The notes under the pieces are model-generated. The model did not search any database and was not told the origin of the DNA. It was given only the letters and a program-made list of their open reading frames with translations. 64,000 bases of DNA from Flavobacterium sp. KS-LB2 (GTDB lineage Bacteria; Bacteroidota; Bacteroidia; Flavobacteriales; Flavobacteriaceae): NCBI RefSeq assembly GCF_036895565.1, contig NZ_CP145904.1, forward strand, positions 2,666,001 through 2,730,000. The letters run 5' to 3'. Positions 8,827 through 18,152 of this stretch are shown one piece after another (positions within the stretch are counted from its first letter, which is position 1; each line of letters begins with the position of its first letter). Position numbers and translations under genes: made by a program.

Positions 8827-9543
8827 TTACTTTTTAAGCACTTTATTATTCACTACTGAAAGCAAAACATAGAAAAGAATGACCAAAGGAATGCCTAAAT
8901 ATTGCAAGAAAATCAATAGTAGCAGAGACAAAGTCAAAAAGACAACTTGAAGTGTATTTTCTTTAAAACTAAATTTTTTAATTTTTAAAGAGAACAATGG
9001 AATTTCAGCATTCAACATATAGGCACTCAATACTGTAATGAATAATAAAAACCAAGGATTAGTCAATAATTCAATTATAATCAAAGAATCAGTATATTTC
9101 AATACCAAAGGCAAACTTAAAATAAACAGTGCATTAGCAGGCGTTGGCAAACCAATAAAAGAATCTGTTTGACGCGTATCAATATTAAAATTTGCCAATC
9201 GGTAACAAGACCCTAAAGCAATTAAAAACCCTAAATAAGGAAAAAGTTGTAAATGAGCAACCGCCGCAGTTGAGGAATGGTCAATCATCATTTGAGACAT
9301 CACTAAACCCGGCACAACACCGCTCGTAACCATGTCTGCTAAAGAATCCAACTGCAAGCCAAGCGGACTGGAAACATGGAATAATCGGGCAAAAAAACCA
9401 TCAAAAAAGTCTAAAAATATACCTAAACAAACAAAATAAAAGGCCATTTCAAAATCTTGGTTAAAGGCAAAAATCAATGCGATGCAACCACAAAAAAGAT
9501 TTAATAAAGTAATCAGATTAGGGATGTGTTTTTTAATAGTCAT
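8827..9543 (-). CDS. pssA: CDP-diacylglycerol-serine O-phosphatidyltransferase
   Basis: A 238-aa inner-membrane enzyme that makes phosphatidylserine, the precursor of phosphatidylethanolamine. The CDP-alcohol phosphatidyltransferase motif (DG-x2-AR-x8-G-x3-D-x3-D) is visible as FFDGFFARLFHVSSPLGLQLD followed by SLADMVTSG. There are about seven hydrophobic segments. I chose the ATG that gives MTIKKHIPNLITLLN. The longer reading from 9594 adds 17 residues that cross a TAAATTTG-like promoter element and is not family-like. It lies upstream of the GH25 gene with a nine-base gap. Confidence 0.93.
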   Translation of the reverse strand: MTIKKHIPNLITLLNLFCGCIALIFAFNQDFEMAFYFVCLGIFLDFFDGFFARLFHVSSPLGLQLDSLADMVTSGVVPGLVMSQMMIDHSSTAAVAHLQLFPYLGFLIALGSCYRLANFNIDTRQTDSFIGLPTPANALFILSLPLVLKYTDSLIIIELLTNPWFLLFITVLSAYMLNAEIPLFSLKIKKFSFKENTLQVVFLTLSLLLLIFLQYLGIPLVILFYVLLSVVNNKVLKK

Positions 9544-9736
9544 AGTTATAAATTTTAGTAAACCACAGTTGGCAAATTTAGTATAATAAGTCAAGGAGAA
9601 GTACGTTTTTAACTAGAGTTTTTTCAACAGTGATTTCATGTTTGTATATATTTACCCAAAGGAAGAAATAAGCTCAGTAAAAAATTATATTTTTGATAAA
9701 AATTAAACAAACTTTTAGTTTGTAAAAACAACCCCA

Positions 9737-10807
9737 TTGAAAAAAAGCTTCCTATTAGCAGCGGTTTTGATTAGTACGCTAAATTACAGCCAAGCCGTTC
9801 GGAAATACTCGAATGAGTTTATGAATATCGGCGTTGATGCGGCTGCACTTGGTATGTCAAATGCTGTCGTAGCAGCTACTGCTGATGTAAATTCTGGATA
9901 TTGGAATCCAGCAGGACTACTACATCTGGAGGACCATCAAGTTGCTGTAATGCATGCTAATTATTTTGCTAATATTGCCCAATACGATTACCTAGCTTAT
10001 GCAAGCCCCATAGACGATAGAAGCGCTTGGGGAATTTCATTAATTCGTTTTGGCGTCGACGACATTTTAAACACTACTGAACTGATAGACAGCCAAGGCA
10101 ATATTGATTACAACAGAATCAGTCTTTTTTCAACGGCCGATTATGGTTTTACTTTTTCCTATGCTCGAAAACTACCTGTACCTGGATTTCAATATGGTGT
10201 AAACGCCAAAGTAATCCGACGAATTATTGGGGAATTTGCTAATTCTTGGGGTTTTGGTTTTGATGTTGGTTTACAATTCGAAAAAAACAACTGGCAATTT
10301 GGATTAATGCTTCGGGATATAACCACCACCTACAACGTATGGAATATTGATGAAGACGAATATCAAAAAATTGCCAATTCCATCCCTGGAGAAAATCAGG
10401 AATTACCGGAAAGCACAGAGATTACAGCTCCAAAAGCACAATTGGGAATCGCTAAAAAATTCATCATTCGATACGACTATAGCATTTTGGCTGCAGCCAA
10501 TATGAATATGCGATTTGCCAAAACAAACGATCTTATCTCGACCGATTTTGTTAGTATCGACCCCGCGATAGGATTAGAATTTGGCTATACCGATTTAGTA
10601 TTTGTACGGGCAGGTGTAGGTAATTTTCAAAATGTACAACAACTTGACAATACCCAAAGAGTAGGATTTCAGCCTAATATTGGTTTGGGATTCAAATACA
10701 AAGGCATACAGATCGATTATGCGTTGACTGATTTAGGCGACCAAAGTGCCGCTTTGTACTCCAATATTTTTTCGGTCAAAGTAGATTTGGGAATGTTTAG
10801 AAATTAA
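9737..10807 (+). CDS. PorV/PorQ family outer-membrane beta-barrel protein
   Basis: A 356-aa exported protein. The signal peptide KKSFLLAAVLISTLNYSQA has cleavage likely after SQA. The conserved UPF0164-type N-terminal block follows: FMNIGVDAAALGMSN, then SGYWNPAGL. The rest is a FadL-like barrel of alternating strands ending in an aromatic-rich C-terminus (VKVDLGMFRN). PorV-like proteins serve the type IX secretion system, but several paralogues exist per genome and I cannot tell whether this is PorV itself. The start codon is TTG (9737), read as M-K-K-S. No in-frame ATG gives a usable signal peptide. The DUF4105 gene follows 25 bases later, probably in the same operon. Confidence 0.82.
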   Translation: MKKSFLLAAVLISTLNYSQAVRKYSNEFMNIGVDAAALGMSNAVVAATADVNSGYWNPAGLLHLEDHQVAVMHANYFANIAQYDYLAYASPIDDRSAWGISLIRFGVDDILNTTELIDSQGNIDYNRISLFSTADYGFTFSYARKLPVPGFQYGVNAKVIRRIIGEFANSWGFGFDVGLQFEKNNWQFGLMLRDITTTYNVWNIDEDEYQKIANSIPGENQELPESTEITAPKAQLGIAKKFIIRYDYSILAAANMNMRFAKTNDLISTDFVSIDPAIGLEFGYTDLVFVRAGVGNFQNVQQLDNTQRVGFQPNIGLGFKYKGIQIDYALTDLGDQSAALYSNIFSVKVDLGMFRN

Positions 10808-10832
10808 TTAAAAAACAACACTATCATAACAT

Positions 10833-11972
10833 ATGAATACCGCTTCTTTAAAAAAAATAGTTCTTTTCATAGTTTTGCTTTTAACTGCGAATACTAGTTT
10901 TGGACAAAGCATTACAGTATCAAAAAACACTCAAGTCAGCGTAATCACTTGTGGAACAGGAAATGAATCTTATTCGCTTTTTGGACACACCGCAATTCGG
11001 GTACACGATGCAGACAACGCTATTGATGTAGTCTACAATTATGGAGCTTTTGATTTTAATACCCCAAATTTTGTTATGAAATTTATAAAAGGGGATTTAC
11101 AATATTTTGCTGTAGCACACTCCTATCCTGATTTTATTAATCAATATCAATACGAACAGCGGTCCGTTTATGAGCAAGAACTAAATATTCCGCTGGACTT
11201 AAAACAAAAATTATTTGATAATTTGAATACGTCTTTGGCCTCAGGCGAAAGTCATTACACCTATAAGTTTATTGATAAAAACTGTACTTCAATGGTTGTT
11301 GATATCATTAATAAAACCCTAGACACTACCGCTATTGTGAAAAATACAGACACCAACATTACTTATAGAAGCATCTTATATCCGTATTTTGACAATCACT
11401 TTTATGAGAAATTGGGAACTAGTATTATTTTCGGGAGAAAAGTAGACCAATTAGGAACAAAAATATTTTTACCTTTTGAACTTTTAAAAAGTCTAAAAAA
11501 AGTTTCTTTCCAAAACCATCCACTAGTAAAAGAAAACAAAACGCTAATCGAATTTAAAAATGAAGTTCCAGTTTCATGGTGGAACAATCCCTATACCTAT
11601 ATTCTTTTCCTCGCATTTATTGTGTTGCTAAACAAAAAAAGTGTGCATTTATTCTACCTTAGTGTAATGGGTATAATTGGAATATTCTTTTCATTTTCGT
11701 GGTTTTATTCCTTGCATTTAGAATTGGAATACAACTATAATATGTTACTTTTTAATCCAACTTTATTAGGTTTTTTATATTTTTATTGGACTAAAAACAA
11801 AAAAGCAATTTACAATCTGGCGATAGTAAACCTACTCTTTTTAGTACTGTATTTTTTTATACTAATCAACAAAGCTCACTTTGTGCTGGTACTACCTTTA
11901 ATAATCACAAGTGGAATTCTTTTAATCAGACTGGTTATCCAAAATAAAAAACGTATTCCAATTATCATTTAA
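10833..11972 (+). CDS. DUF4105 family membrane protein (possible lipoprotein N-acyltransferase type)
   Basis: A 379-aa protein with a signal peptide (LKKIVLFIVLLLTANTSFGQ), a periplasmic DUF4105 domain and about four C-terminal transmembrane helices (residues about 255-370). Conserved family positions are visible: SLFGHTAIRV with a candidate catalytic histidine, and DKNCTSMVVD with a candidate cysteine. The His/Cys arrangement suggests a papain- or NlpC-like fold. DUF4105 proteins of this phylum have been proposed to acylate lipoproteins; that is recalled knowledge, not shown by this sequence. It follows the PorV/PorQ-like gene closely and is convergent with the sugar-transferase gene. Confidence 0.75.
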   Translation: MNTASLKKIVLFIVLLLTANTSFGQSITVSKNTQVSVITCGTGNESYSLFGHTAIRVHDADNAIDVVYNYGAFDFNTPNFVMKFIKGDLQYFAVAHSYPDFINQYQYEQRSVYEQELNIPLDLKQKLFDNLNTSLASGESHYTYKFIDKNCTSMVVDIINKTLDTTAIVKNTDTNITYRSILYPYFDNHFYEKLGTSIIFGRKVDQLGTKIFLPFELLKSLKKVSFQNHPLVKENKTLIEFKNEVPVSWWNNPYTYILFLAFIVLLNKKSVHLFYLSVMGIIGIFFSFSWFYSLHLELEYNYNMLLFNPTLLGFLYFYWTKNKKAIYNLAIVNLLFLVLYFFILINKAHFVLVLPLIITSGILLIRLVIQNKKRIPIII

Positions 11973-12019
11973 TTTTTTTAAATAATAATAAATAATAATA
12001 TTATTAATAATAAATAATA
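11973..12019. terminator. AT-only inverted repeat between convergent genes
   Basis: The sequence is almost pure A/T, with repeated AATAATATTATT words that can fold back on each other. It is placed between two convergent stops, so it may end transcription from both sides. The low complexity makes this weak. Confidence 0.3.
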
Positions 12020-13414
12020 TTATTGCCCTCTATAAAATAAAACGGTGGTAATTGTTTTAAAAGCAATATTTAAATCCAGAAAAATACTTCGGTGTTTGAT
12101 ATAATATAAGTCGTATTGCAATTTGATCAAACTATCATTAATTGTCGCTCCGTAGGCGTAATTTACTTGTGCCCATCCCGTAAGACCCGGCTTTATAATA
12201 TGTCTTGTTTCATAAAAAGGCATGACTTCAGCAATTTCCTTTACAAAAAAAGGACGCTCTGGGCGAGGGCCAATAACAGCCATATCACCTTTTAAAACAT
12301 TAATGAATTGTGGAAATTCATCAATTCTGGTTTTTCGTAAAAACTTACCAAAGGCTGTCACGCGAGAATCATTTGCAGTGGCAAAAACGGCACCATTAGA
12401 TTCGGCATTACTAACCATGGTTCTAAATTTTAAAATTTCGAATACCACACCATCTTTACCTACACGTTCTTGCGTATAAAATAGCTTTCCCCGGTTTCCT
12501 ATAGCGTTTCCAAGTACTATCAATGGGAATAACACCAAACCGATACACAATCCAAGTACCGAAGCACTGATTTCAAAAATACGGGCACCAATTAAATACA
12601 ACTTATTGTGATTGCTTCTGCTAAAAGGGAAAAACCGATAAAAATCCCTAGACATATAATGCACTGGTATGCGTTGTGTTTTGCTTTCATATACTTGCGT
12701 ATACTCCCTAATTATAGTACCAGATTCTAATAAATGAAGTAGTTGCTGATATAACTCAGTTGTAATTCCTTCTGTCTTTTGGGAAGCAATTACAATTTCG
12801 GATATACTGTTTTGTTTGACAAAAGAAAACAACGCCTCTCTCTTTATATTTTTAACGTAGGGATATTCGACTGTCTCATCTTCAGCGGCATCAGCATTTA
12901 CAAATGCAATTATTTTATAATGGGGATCGATATTTTCTAATCCAGATATCAACTCTACCACCTGCTCCTTATCACAGATTAAAACTGCATTTTGTAAAAA
13001 TCGAGTAGAAGCTAAAAACGAAACATAAAACATGCGCCATAAAAACAAAGCCAGAAACACCACCACATAAAACAATACAATCTGAATTCTGTTTGAAGGA
13101 AGTTCTGGAGAATAAATCGGTGTCAATAAATACACTAAAACAGTGGTTGAAACCGTAAGAATCGAACTCTTTAGTACCTGAAATTGATTACTTGCAACCT
13201 GAAGATTATACATTTCGAAAATAGTACCGAAAAAATTGATATAAATACCCAAAATCAGCATCCAAGATAGAGTATCGGTTGACTTTATAAAGTAGTCAAA
13301 ATCAAATATATTCCCTATAAAAAACAAAGAACCAAAAACAAAAAACACATCAAAAACACGAAGAATCATCTTTCGTTCTGATATTTCAAAATGTATTTTA
13401 TCGACTGAAAACAT
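12020..13414 (-). CDS. Polyprenyl glycosylphosphotransferase (initiating sugar transferase, WcaJ-like)
   Basis: A 464-aa inner-membrane enzyme that starts repeat-unit synthesis by moving a sugar-1-phosphate onto undecaprenyl phosphate. Four N-terminal transmembrane helices (to about residue 125) are followed by a CoA-binding-like region (AVLICDKEQVVELI...). A further membrane helix (about 275-300) precedes the catalytic Bac_transf domain with LKFRTMV, RIDEFPQFINVLKGDMAVIGPRPE and GLTGWAQVNY. It is the last gene of the minus-strand polysaccharide locus, separated from the ligase gene by about 300 bases, so it may have its own promoter. Confidence 0.93.
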   Translation of the reverse strand: MFSVDKIHFEISERKMILRVFDVFFVFGSLFFIGNIFDFDYFIKSTDTLSWMLILGIYINFFGTIFEMYNLQVASNQFQVLKSSILTVSTTVLVYLLTPIYSPELPSNRIQIVLFYVVVFLALFLWRMFYVSFLASTRFLQNAVLICDKEQVVELISGLENIDPHYKIIAFVNADAAEDETVEYPYVKNIKREALFSFVKQNSISEIVIASQKTEGITTELYQQLLHLLESGTIIREYTQVYESKTQRIPVHYMSRDFYRFFPFSRSNHNKLYLIGARIFEISASVLGLCIGLVLFPLIVLGNAIGNRGKLFYTQERVGKDGVVFEILKFRTMVSNAESNGAVFATANDSRVTAFGKFLRKTRIDEFPQFINVLKGDMAVIGPRPERPFFVKEIAEVMPFYETRHIIKPGLTGWAQVNYAYGATINDSLIKLQYDLYYIKHRSIFLDLNIAFKTITTVLFYRGQ

Positions 13415-13715
13415 GAGTGGTATTTATGTTTAAGCCCGCAATTTAGCACTTTTGCTTTGAAGTAAATGACAGAAATGTTAAATTTTTTAACAAAATTTTA
13501 ATAGATAACGATTTAATACAACACGAATACTAATAAGATTCCTTCACAAAGTAATTAAGCATCTTTTCAAGTACTAAAATGTGTCCAAAACTGATATGGA
13601 ACACATCTAAATAATAATGATAATAATGATAATAATGATAATAATAATAATAATAACTCAACGACCACCGAACACTAACTTCTGAACACTGAACACTGAC
13701 CACTAAAAAAACTAA
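13415..13715. other. Intergenic region with TAA/TGATAA microsatellite and ACTGAACACTGA words
   Basis: There is no coding potential. It contains a trinucleotide tract of (ATA/TGA)n at 13611-13656 and the spacer-repeat vocabulary (CCGAACACT, CTGAACACTGAACACTGA) at about 13668-13703, directly after the end of the O-antigen ligase gene. The upstream region of the sugar-transferase gene (about 13420-13600) is AT-rich with no strong -7 box that I could defend. Confidence 0.6.
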
Positions 13716-15065
13716 TCATTCTTCTTCATTCTTAACCTTCCTAGGACTCCCCAACTGCACATTCAACAAAGACAAAGAATACACAAAGGCAGGAGCAGCA
13801 GTCCGCATAGCAGCGTGATTAATCGTTAAAAACCAAAAAACTACAAAGCACAATAAAAACATGTTGAACTTATTTTCTAAATACAAAACCAAAGGTGTAA
13901 AAAATAGAATTAACAAAGCCAATATCCCTAAAGATCCATGTTCTGCAAGTGTCCTAGTAATCTCATCATGAGACAACACTTTCATACCGGTATCAATCTC
14001 CCTGACTTCGGCACCTTTACCAACCCCCACTCCAAAAATTGGATTTTTCAAGAAGATATTAATCTCTTCTTGAGCGATATCCTCTCTTCCTGTAAATTGA
14101 CTCTCCTTAACCCTACCCGCAGCATCTTGATTCGCATATCGTTTATTGATAAGGCCTCCCGTCTGAAACGAAGTATAGGTCCAAGTAGCAAAACTGGCCA
14201 ATACCAACAGTACAATAATATAATTTAGTTTTACCCTGCCACCAAAATTTGATTTAAAATACAAAAACAATACTAATAAAACAATCATCAAAAAACCAGT
14301 GATAACACCACCTCGAGAAAAGGTAAGCATGCCTCGATAAGTGATATTTAAAGCGATAATAAGGTTAATGACAATTTGCAATTTTGTTTTAGAATCCAAT
14401 ATGACTCTGGAAAAAAAAATAAACATTCCCAGTCCTAGAACTGTAGCCACTTGATTCGGTCCATAACCCCCTGAAGTTTCAAAATTAGATTGTGTACTAG
14501 TAACAACATCCCGTACATTTGGCGTGTACAAGGTGAGATAAACCATGCAACTTAGAATCGGCAAACCCATACTAAACAAGATTCTATTCATTTCTGTTAA
14601 TAGAATCTTACGCCTAAAAGTGTACAAAGAAGCCATTCCTAAACAAACGGGCCCCGAAATATTGAAAGCAATAGTAGTCCGAAGATCCGTATCAAAATTC
14701 AAAGTAAAAGTCGAAATAACAACACCAGGAACCAATAAAAGCAAGAAAATCCAGTAGGGCGCAGCTCCTTTAGAAAAACCACTGTAGTACATCCCAAAAA
14801 GAATAAAGACTATTACACCATACTTCGAAATCTCATACAAAGGATTTCCGCCGGTCATTCGCAAAAAAACTTCGCTACCTACCACATAAGCGGCAACCAC
14901 AAGCGCTTCATTATTCCTATTTTGATTTTTAATGATGTAATACAATCCCAAAATAAAAATAGAATACCCATAAATTTTAGCGGTAAAGGGTAATACATAG
15001 CCTAATACCCCAATAAGAACATGGAAAAGAATTATATAAAGATAGGATTGATCCTCTTTTTTCAT
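13716..15065 (-). CDS. O-antigen ligase/polymerase family membrane protein (Wzy/WaaL type)
   Basis: A 449-aa protein with about eleven to twelve predicted membrane segments. The Wzy_C-type core is visible in MLTFSRGGVITGFLMIVLLVL (about residues 245-265), followed by a large periplasmic loop with SQFTGREDIAQEEINIFLKN, PIFGVGVGKG and the conserved SHDEITRTLAEHGSLG. Such proteins either polymerise repeat units or ligate glycan to lipid A; the sequence alone does not separate these. Because the locus carries an ABC exporter (wzm/wzt), a ligase role would be logical. It overlaps the next gene by four bases (ATGA). Confidence 0.85.
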   Translation of the reverse strand: MKKEDQSYLYIILFHVLIGVLGYVLPFTAKIYGYSIFILGLYYIIKNQNRNNEALVVAAYVVGSEVFLRMTGGNPLYEISKYGVIVFILFGMYYSGFSKGAAPYWIFLLLLVPGVVISTFTLNFDTDLRTTIAFNISGPVCLGMASLYTFRRKILLTEMNRILFSMGLPILSCMVYLTLYTPNVRDVVTSTQSNFETSGGYGPNQVATVLGLGMFIFFSRVILDSKTKLQIVINLIIALNITYRGMLTFSRGGVITGFLMIVLLVLFLYFKSNFGGRVKLNYIIVLLVLASFATWTYTSFQTGGLINKRYANQDAAGRVKESQFTGREDIAQEEINIFLKNPIFGVGVGKGAEVREIDTGMKVLSHDEITRTLAEHGSLGILALLILFFTPLVLYLENKFNMFLLCFVVFWFLTINHAAMRTAAPAFVYSLSLLNVQLGSPRKVKNEEE

Positions 15066-16141
15066 TTGTGACTATTTTGCAACCAATTTAAATACTCTTT
15101 AATAATGACTCCTTCTGAATTAGTAGCTTGTATCTTCGCATAAAGAGCAAGACCAAACTCTTTCTGTAACAGTTCATTTTCTATTAACGCCACTATTGCG
15201 TCATAGAACAGCTGTTTTTCTTTAGAGGGAACAACAAAACCATTCTTACCATTTTGTACCAAAGAAGCTATTTCTCCTACATGCGTCACTACAACAGCTT
15301 TTCTATTCCAACCATATTCTAATAATGCCACAGGCAAACCCTCTGATTGGGAAGTTAAAACGGCAAGAGTTGATTGATGCAATATATTTTTCACATCGTC
15401 TTTACTGCCGTAAAGAAACACATTTTTTTCTAAATGATGCGCTACAATCAAATCCTTAATTTGTTGGGAATACCCATCTTGAAAATCTTTTCCAACCAAA
15501 TGGAAAGTCCAATCAGGATGTGATTTTTGTAGTTTTTTGGCAACTTCCAACAATAAAAAATGGTCTTTTTGAACTCTCAAATTTGCTAAACATACAATGC
15601 GTTTGCCATCGACTCCTTGTAAAACAGTCTGCTGTATAACTACCAAATCTTCTGACGGAAAATTAGGCAGAAAAAGTACTTTTTTAAACTTTAATTGCTC
15701 TTCTGCCCATAGCTTTAGTTTTTGATTAACACTAATGATACCACTAAAAAAAGGAAGTGTTAACTGCAAAGCACGAATCGGTCTCTTGGATAAAAACTCA
15801 CTGTCTCCGTAATGATCATGCCAAATTAATCTTACAGACGGACATAGCAATTTCAACAGAAAAACTAGAAAAAAAGAAGTGCTATGTGCATGAATAATAG
15901 TCACTTTATGCTGTATCACATAATTTCGCAAACGAAACAAAGCCTTGAAATCTAAAGCACGTTGCTTATCTAAGAACAAATAGGAAACTTCGTCTTTCAA
16001 TTGTCTTTTCAAACTACCTTCTTTTCGAGTAGCAACTAATCCTGAAAACGAAATCTCTGTTGTCAAAGCATTAGCATAGTTTACAGCCATTCGCTCTGCA
16101 CCTCCAGCCTCAAGAGAATCTATGATTTGAATGATGCGCAT
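15062..16141 (-). CDS. GT4-family glycosyltransferase
   Basis: A 359-aa GT-B glycosyltransferase, predicted cytoplasmic or membrane-associated. The N-terminal IIQIDSLEAGGAERMAVNYA is the classic GT4 opening. The C-terminal nucleotide-sugar-binding half has VCLANLRVQKDHFLLLEVA, FLYGSKDDVKNIL and SEGLPVALLEYGWNRKAVV, where the E-x7-E pattern normally contacts the donor. The donor and acceptor sugars are unknown. It is coupled to the downstream O-antigen ligase gene by a four-base overlap. Confidence 0.9.
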   Translation of the reverse strand: MRIIQIIDSLEAGGAERMAVNYANALTTEISFSGLVATRKEGSLKRQLKDEVSYLFLDKQRALDFKALFRLRNYVIQHKVTIIHAHSTSFFLVFLLKLLCPSVRLIWHDHYGDSEFLSKRPIRALQLTLPFFSGIISVNQKLKLWAEEQLKFKKVLFLPNFPSEDLVVIQQTVLQGVDGKRIVCLANLRVQKDHFLLLEVAKKLQKSHPDWTFHLVGKDFQDGYSQQIKDLIVAHHLEKNVFLYGSKDDVKNILHQSTLAVLTSQSEGLPVALLEYGWNRKAVVVTHVGEIASLVQNGKNGFVVPSKEKQLFYDAIVALIENELLQKEFGLALYAKIQATNSEGVIIKEYLNWLQNSHK

Positions 16142-16203
16142 TTTTTACTTATATTTTCTTAATTTGTAATTCTTAAATACAATAACCTTCCATCTTGCCT
16201 CTT

Positions 16204-17331
16204 TCATCTTACTTCTAAAAATAACAACTCCTTTATTCCTTCCTCAAAAACATCCAAGGTGTATTGTCTAGACCAGTCTGAAGCTTTTGTCCGAATAGCC
16301 TTGAAATCCTCTTCACTGCTAATAACAGTCTGTATTTGCCTACAATCTGCTTCTAAATTCATTGTCAGTAAAACACCCCGTTCTCCATAATCCAACATCA
16401 ATGGAACGCAAGAAACAGCAGTAGCTACTGGAACGCATCCCCAAAACATGCCCTCTGCAATGGCTTTGGGCCAACCTTCACTGGCGGAAGGTAAAATAAC
16501 AAAATGACTGTCTTGATAGGCTTTTTCCAGCGTTTGCTGATTTTGATTTCCTTCCAATGAAATGATGTGGCTCAAATTATTTTGTTCCACATAGCGTTCC
16601 AAATTCTTTCGCTCTACACCTTCCCCATACAGCTTTAATACTACATTATGCCCTTTTTTCAATACCGTTTCTACCAACTGAATGGCATATAAGGGATTTT
16701 TTCCATTGGCCAAAGTCCCTACAAAAACAAAATCAATCCTACCTTTTAAATTTTTGTTATGCAAGGGTAATTTATCTGATTCTGAATACGTAGCCGTAAA
16801 AAAAGGCTTTATATTTTTGGAGCTACCTTCCCATTCTCCATAGACCAAAACCTTCATATTTCTAGTTAGGAGCGAATTTCCTAAAATCCAACGCTGCACT
16901 TTATAGGTTAAAGGTTGTTTCGATTTTGAATCCCAATTCCCAGCATATTTGGCGGTTTTAGGTGTATTGGGGAAAAAAATTTGGATAAAACAACCCAACA
17001 ATCCAATATTTCCGGGACAACGCAAATGAATATGATCAGCTTTCTGTATAGACGTGTAGAGCTGCCAACAAATTTTTGGAATTGTAAATATCGTTTTGAA
17101 AATCCCTTTTAAACTAAGTAAATCAAAACTATCGATTGCAACAAACTCAATATTTTCATGCACATATACAAGATCAATAGCTGTCTTTGTTGACCCAGAT
17201 TTTGGGGCTAGCAACATTACCGTATCTACTTCTTTTATCCAAATATTCATTTCGCGAACGTAAGGCGCATAAGCGTAGTAACTCTCTTTTGTTACTATGT
17301 GAGGAACATGAGTAATGATTGCAAATTTCAT
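16204..17331 (-). CDS. GT4-like glycosyltransferase
   Basis: A 375-aa GT-B protein. The N-terminal half is divergent (AIITHVPHIVTKESYYAYAPY, then HIHLRCPGNIGLLGC). The C-terminal half is clear GT4: DFVFVGTLANGKNPLYAIQLV, LKLYGEGVERKNLERYV and SASEGWPKAIAEGMFWGCVPV. A gap of about 60 bases separates it from each neighbour, so it belongs to the operon without tight coupling. Substrates cannot be assigned. Confidence 0.88.
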   Translation of the reverse strand: MKFAIITHVPHIVTKESYYAYAPYVREMNIWIKEVDTVMLLAPKSGSTKTAIDLVYVHENIEFVAIDSFDLLSLKGIFKTIFTIPKICWQLYTSIQKADHIHLRCPGNIGLLGCFIQIFFPNTPKTAKYAGNWDSKSKQPLTYKVQRWILGNSLLTRNMKVLVYGEWEGSSKNIKPFFTATYSESDKLPLHNKNLKGRIDFVFVGTLANGKNPLYAIQLVETVLKKGHNVVLKLYGEGVERKNLERYVEQNNLSHIISLEGNQNQQTLEKAYQDSHFVILPSASEGWPKAIAEGMFWGCVPVATAVSCVPLMLDYGERGVLLTMNLEADCRQIQTVISSEEDFKAIRTKASDWSRQYTLDVFEEGIKELLFLEVR

Positions 17332-17393
17332 TTACAGGTAAAATTTAATTTTTTTTTTACTTCTTTAATTTATAATGCAAACTCTTTTTTAAA

Positions 17394-18125
17394 TCATATT
17401 TTTTTTGCAATACAAAAAGTACTGATTCCAAAAGGAAAGCTAATATACTTTAGCAAGCTGTTCTCTAATAACAACAACTTCAATAATATATAATTTACGG
17501 TTGTATTACCGATAATCTGCCCCTTTTCCTTTTTGTCTTCAGACAAAAAAACACTTAATTTTCTAAAAATATAAACAGGTACAAATAAAGAAAAATTCCA
17601 ATAACTTGATTTAACAACAGTCAAGTTTTCATGGACTAATTTGGTTTTTAATTCTTGATTAGTATACCTTCTAAAATGCATATTAACCACATCATGATGG
17701 CTCCATAAAGATTGAAAAGCCGGAACAAAAACATACATCGTCCCTCCAGTTTTCAATATCCTGGACCAATTGCTAATAGCCTTTTTGTCATCTTCCAAAT
17801 GTTCAAGACAATCAGACGCTATAATGATATCAAACTCTTCATCTAGTGAAATATCCTGGGCGTCCATTACAAATGCATTTTGAATTCCATTGGCTTTACA
17901 ATTCGCTATCGCATTTTCACTAATATCAACCCCAAAAAGATATTCTGTTTTAAACCCCAAAACTTCCAAATCTTTTAAAAAAACACCTGATGAACACCCA
18001 ATATCCAATATCTTACTGTCTTTTGATACGTCGCCCAATAAGTCCAGTAAATACTTCCTTCTAGATTTAAACCACCAATTTTCTATTTCAACTTCATGAT
18101 ACTTTTTTTCGAAATCTACTTCCAT
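17394..18125 (-). CDS. Class I SAM-dependent methyltransferase
   Basis: A 243-aa Rossmann methyltransferase. SAM-binding motif I is ILDIGCSSGVFLKDL (about residues 39-53). Motif II is in FDIIIASDCLEHLEDD, and RILKTGGTMYVFVPAFQSLW is the post-II loop. HHDVVNMHFRRYT is typical of methyltransferases that accompany DPM1-like GT2 genes, which is the immediate neighbour here. The likely role is methylation of a sugar or lipid intermediate, by analogy only. C-terminal residues LFVPVYIFRKLSVF are hydrophobic and may contact the membrane. Confidence 0.85.
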   Translation of the reverse strand: MEVDFEKKYHEVEIENWWFKSRRKYLLDLLGDVSKDSKILDIGCSSGVFLKDLEVLGFKTEYLFGVDISENAIANCKANGIQNAFVMDAQDISLDEEFDIIIASDCLEHLEDDKKAISNWSRILKTGGTMYVFVPAFQSLWSHHDVVNMHFRRYTNQELKTKLVHENLTVVKSSYWNFSLFVPVYIFRKLSVFLSEDKKEKGQIIGNTTVNYILLKLLLLENSLLKYISFPFGISTFCIAKKI

Positions 18126-18152
18126 ACCAAATACTATAAATTGTTTAGGTCT

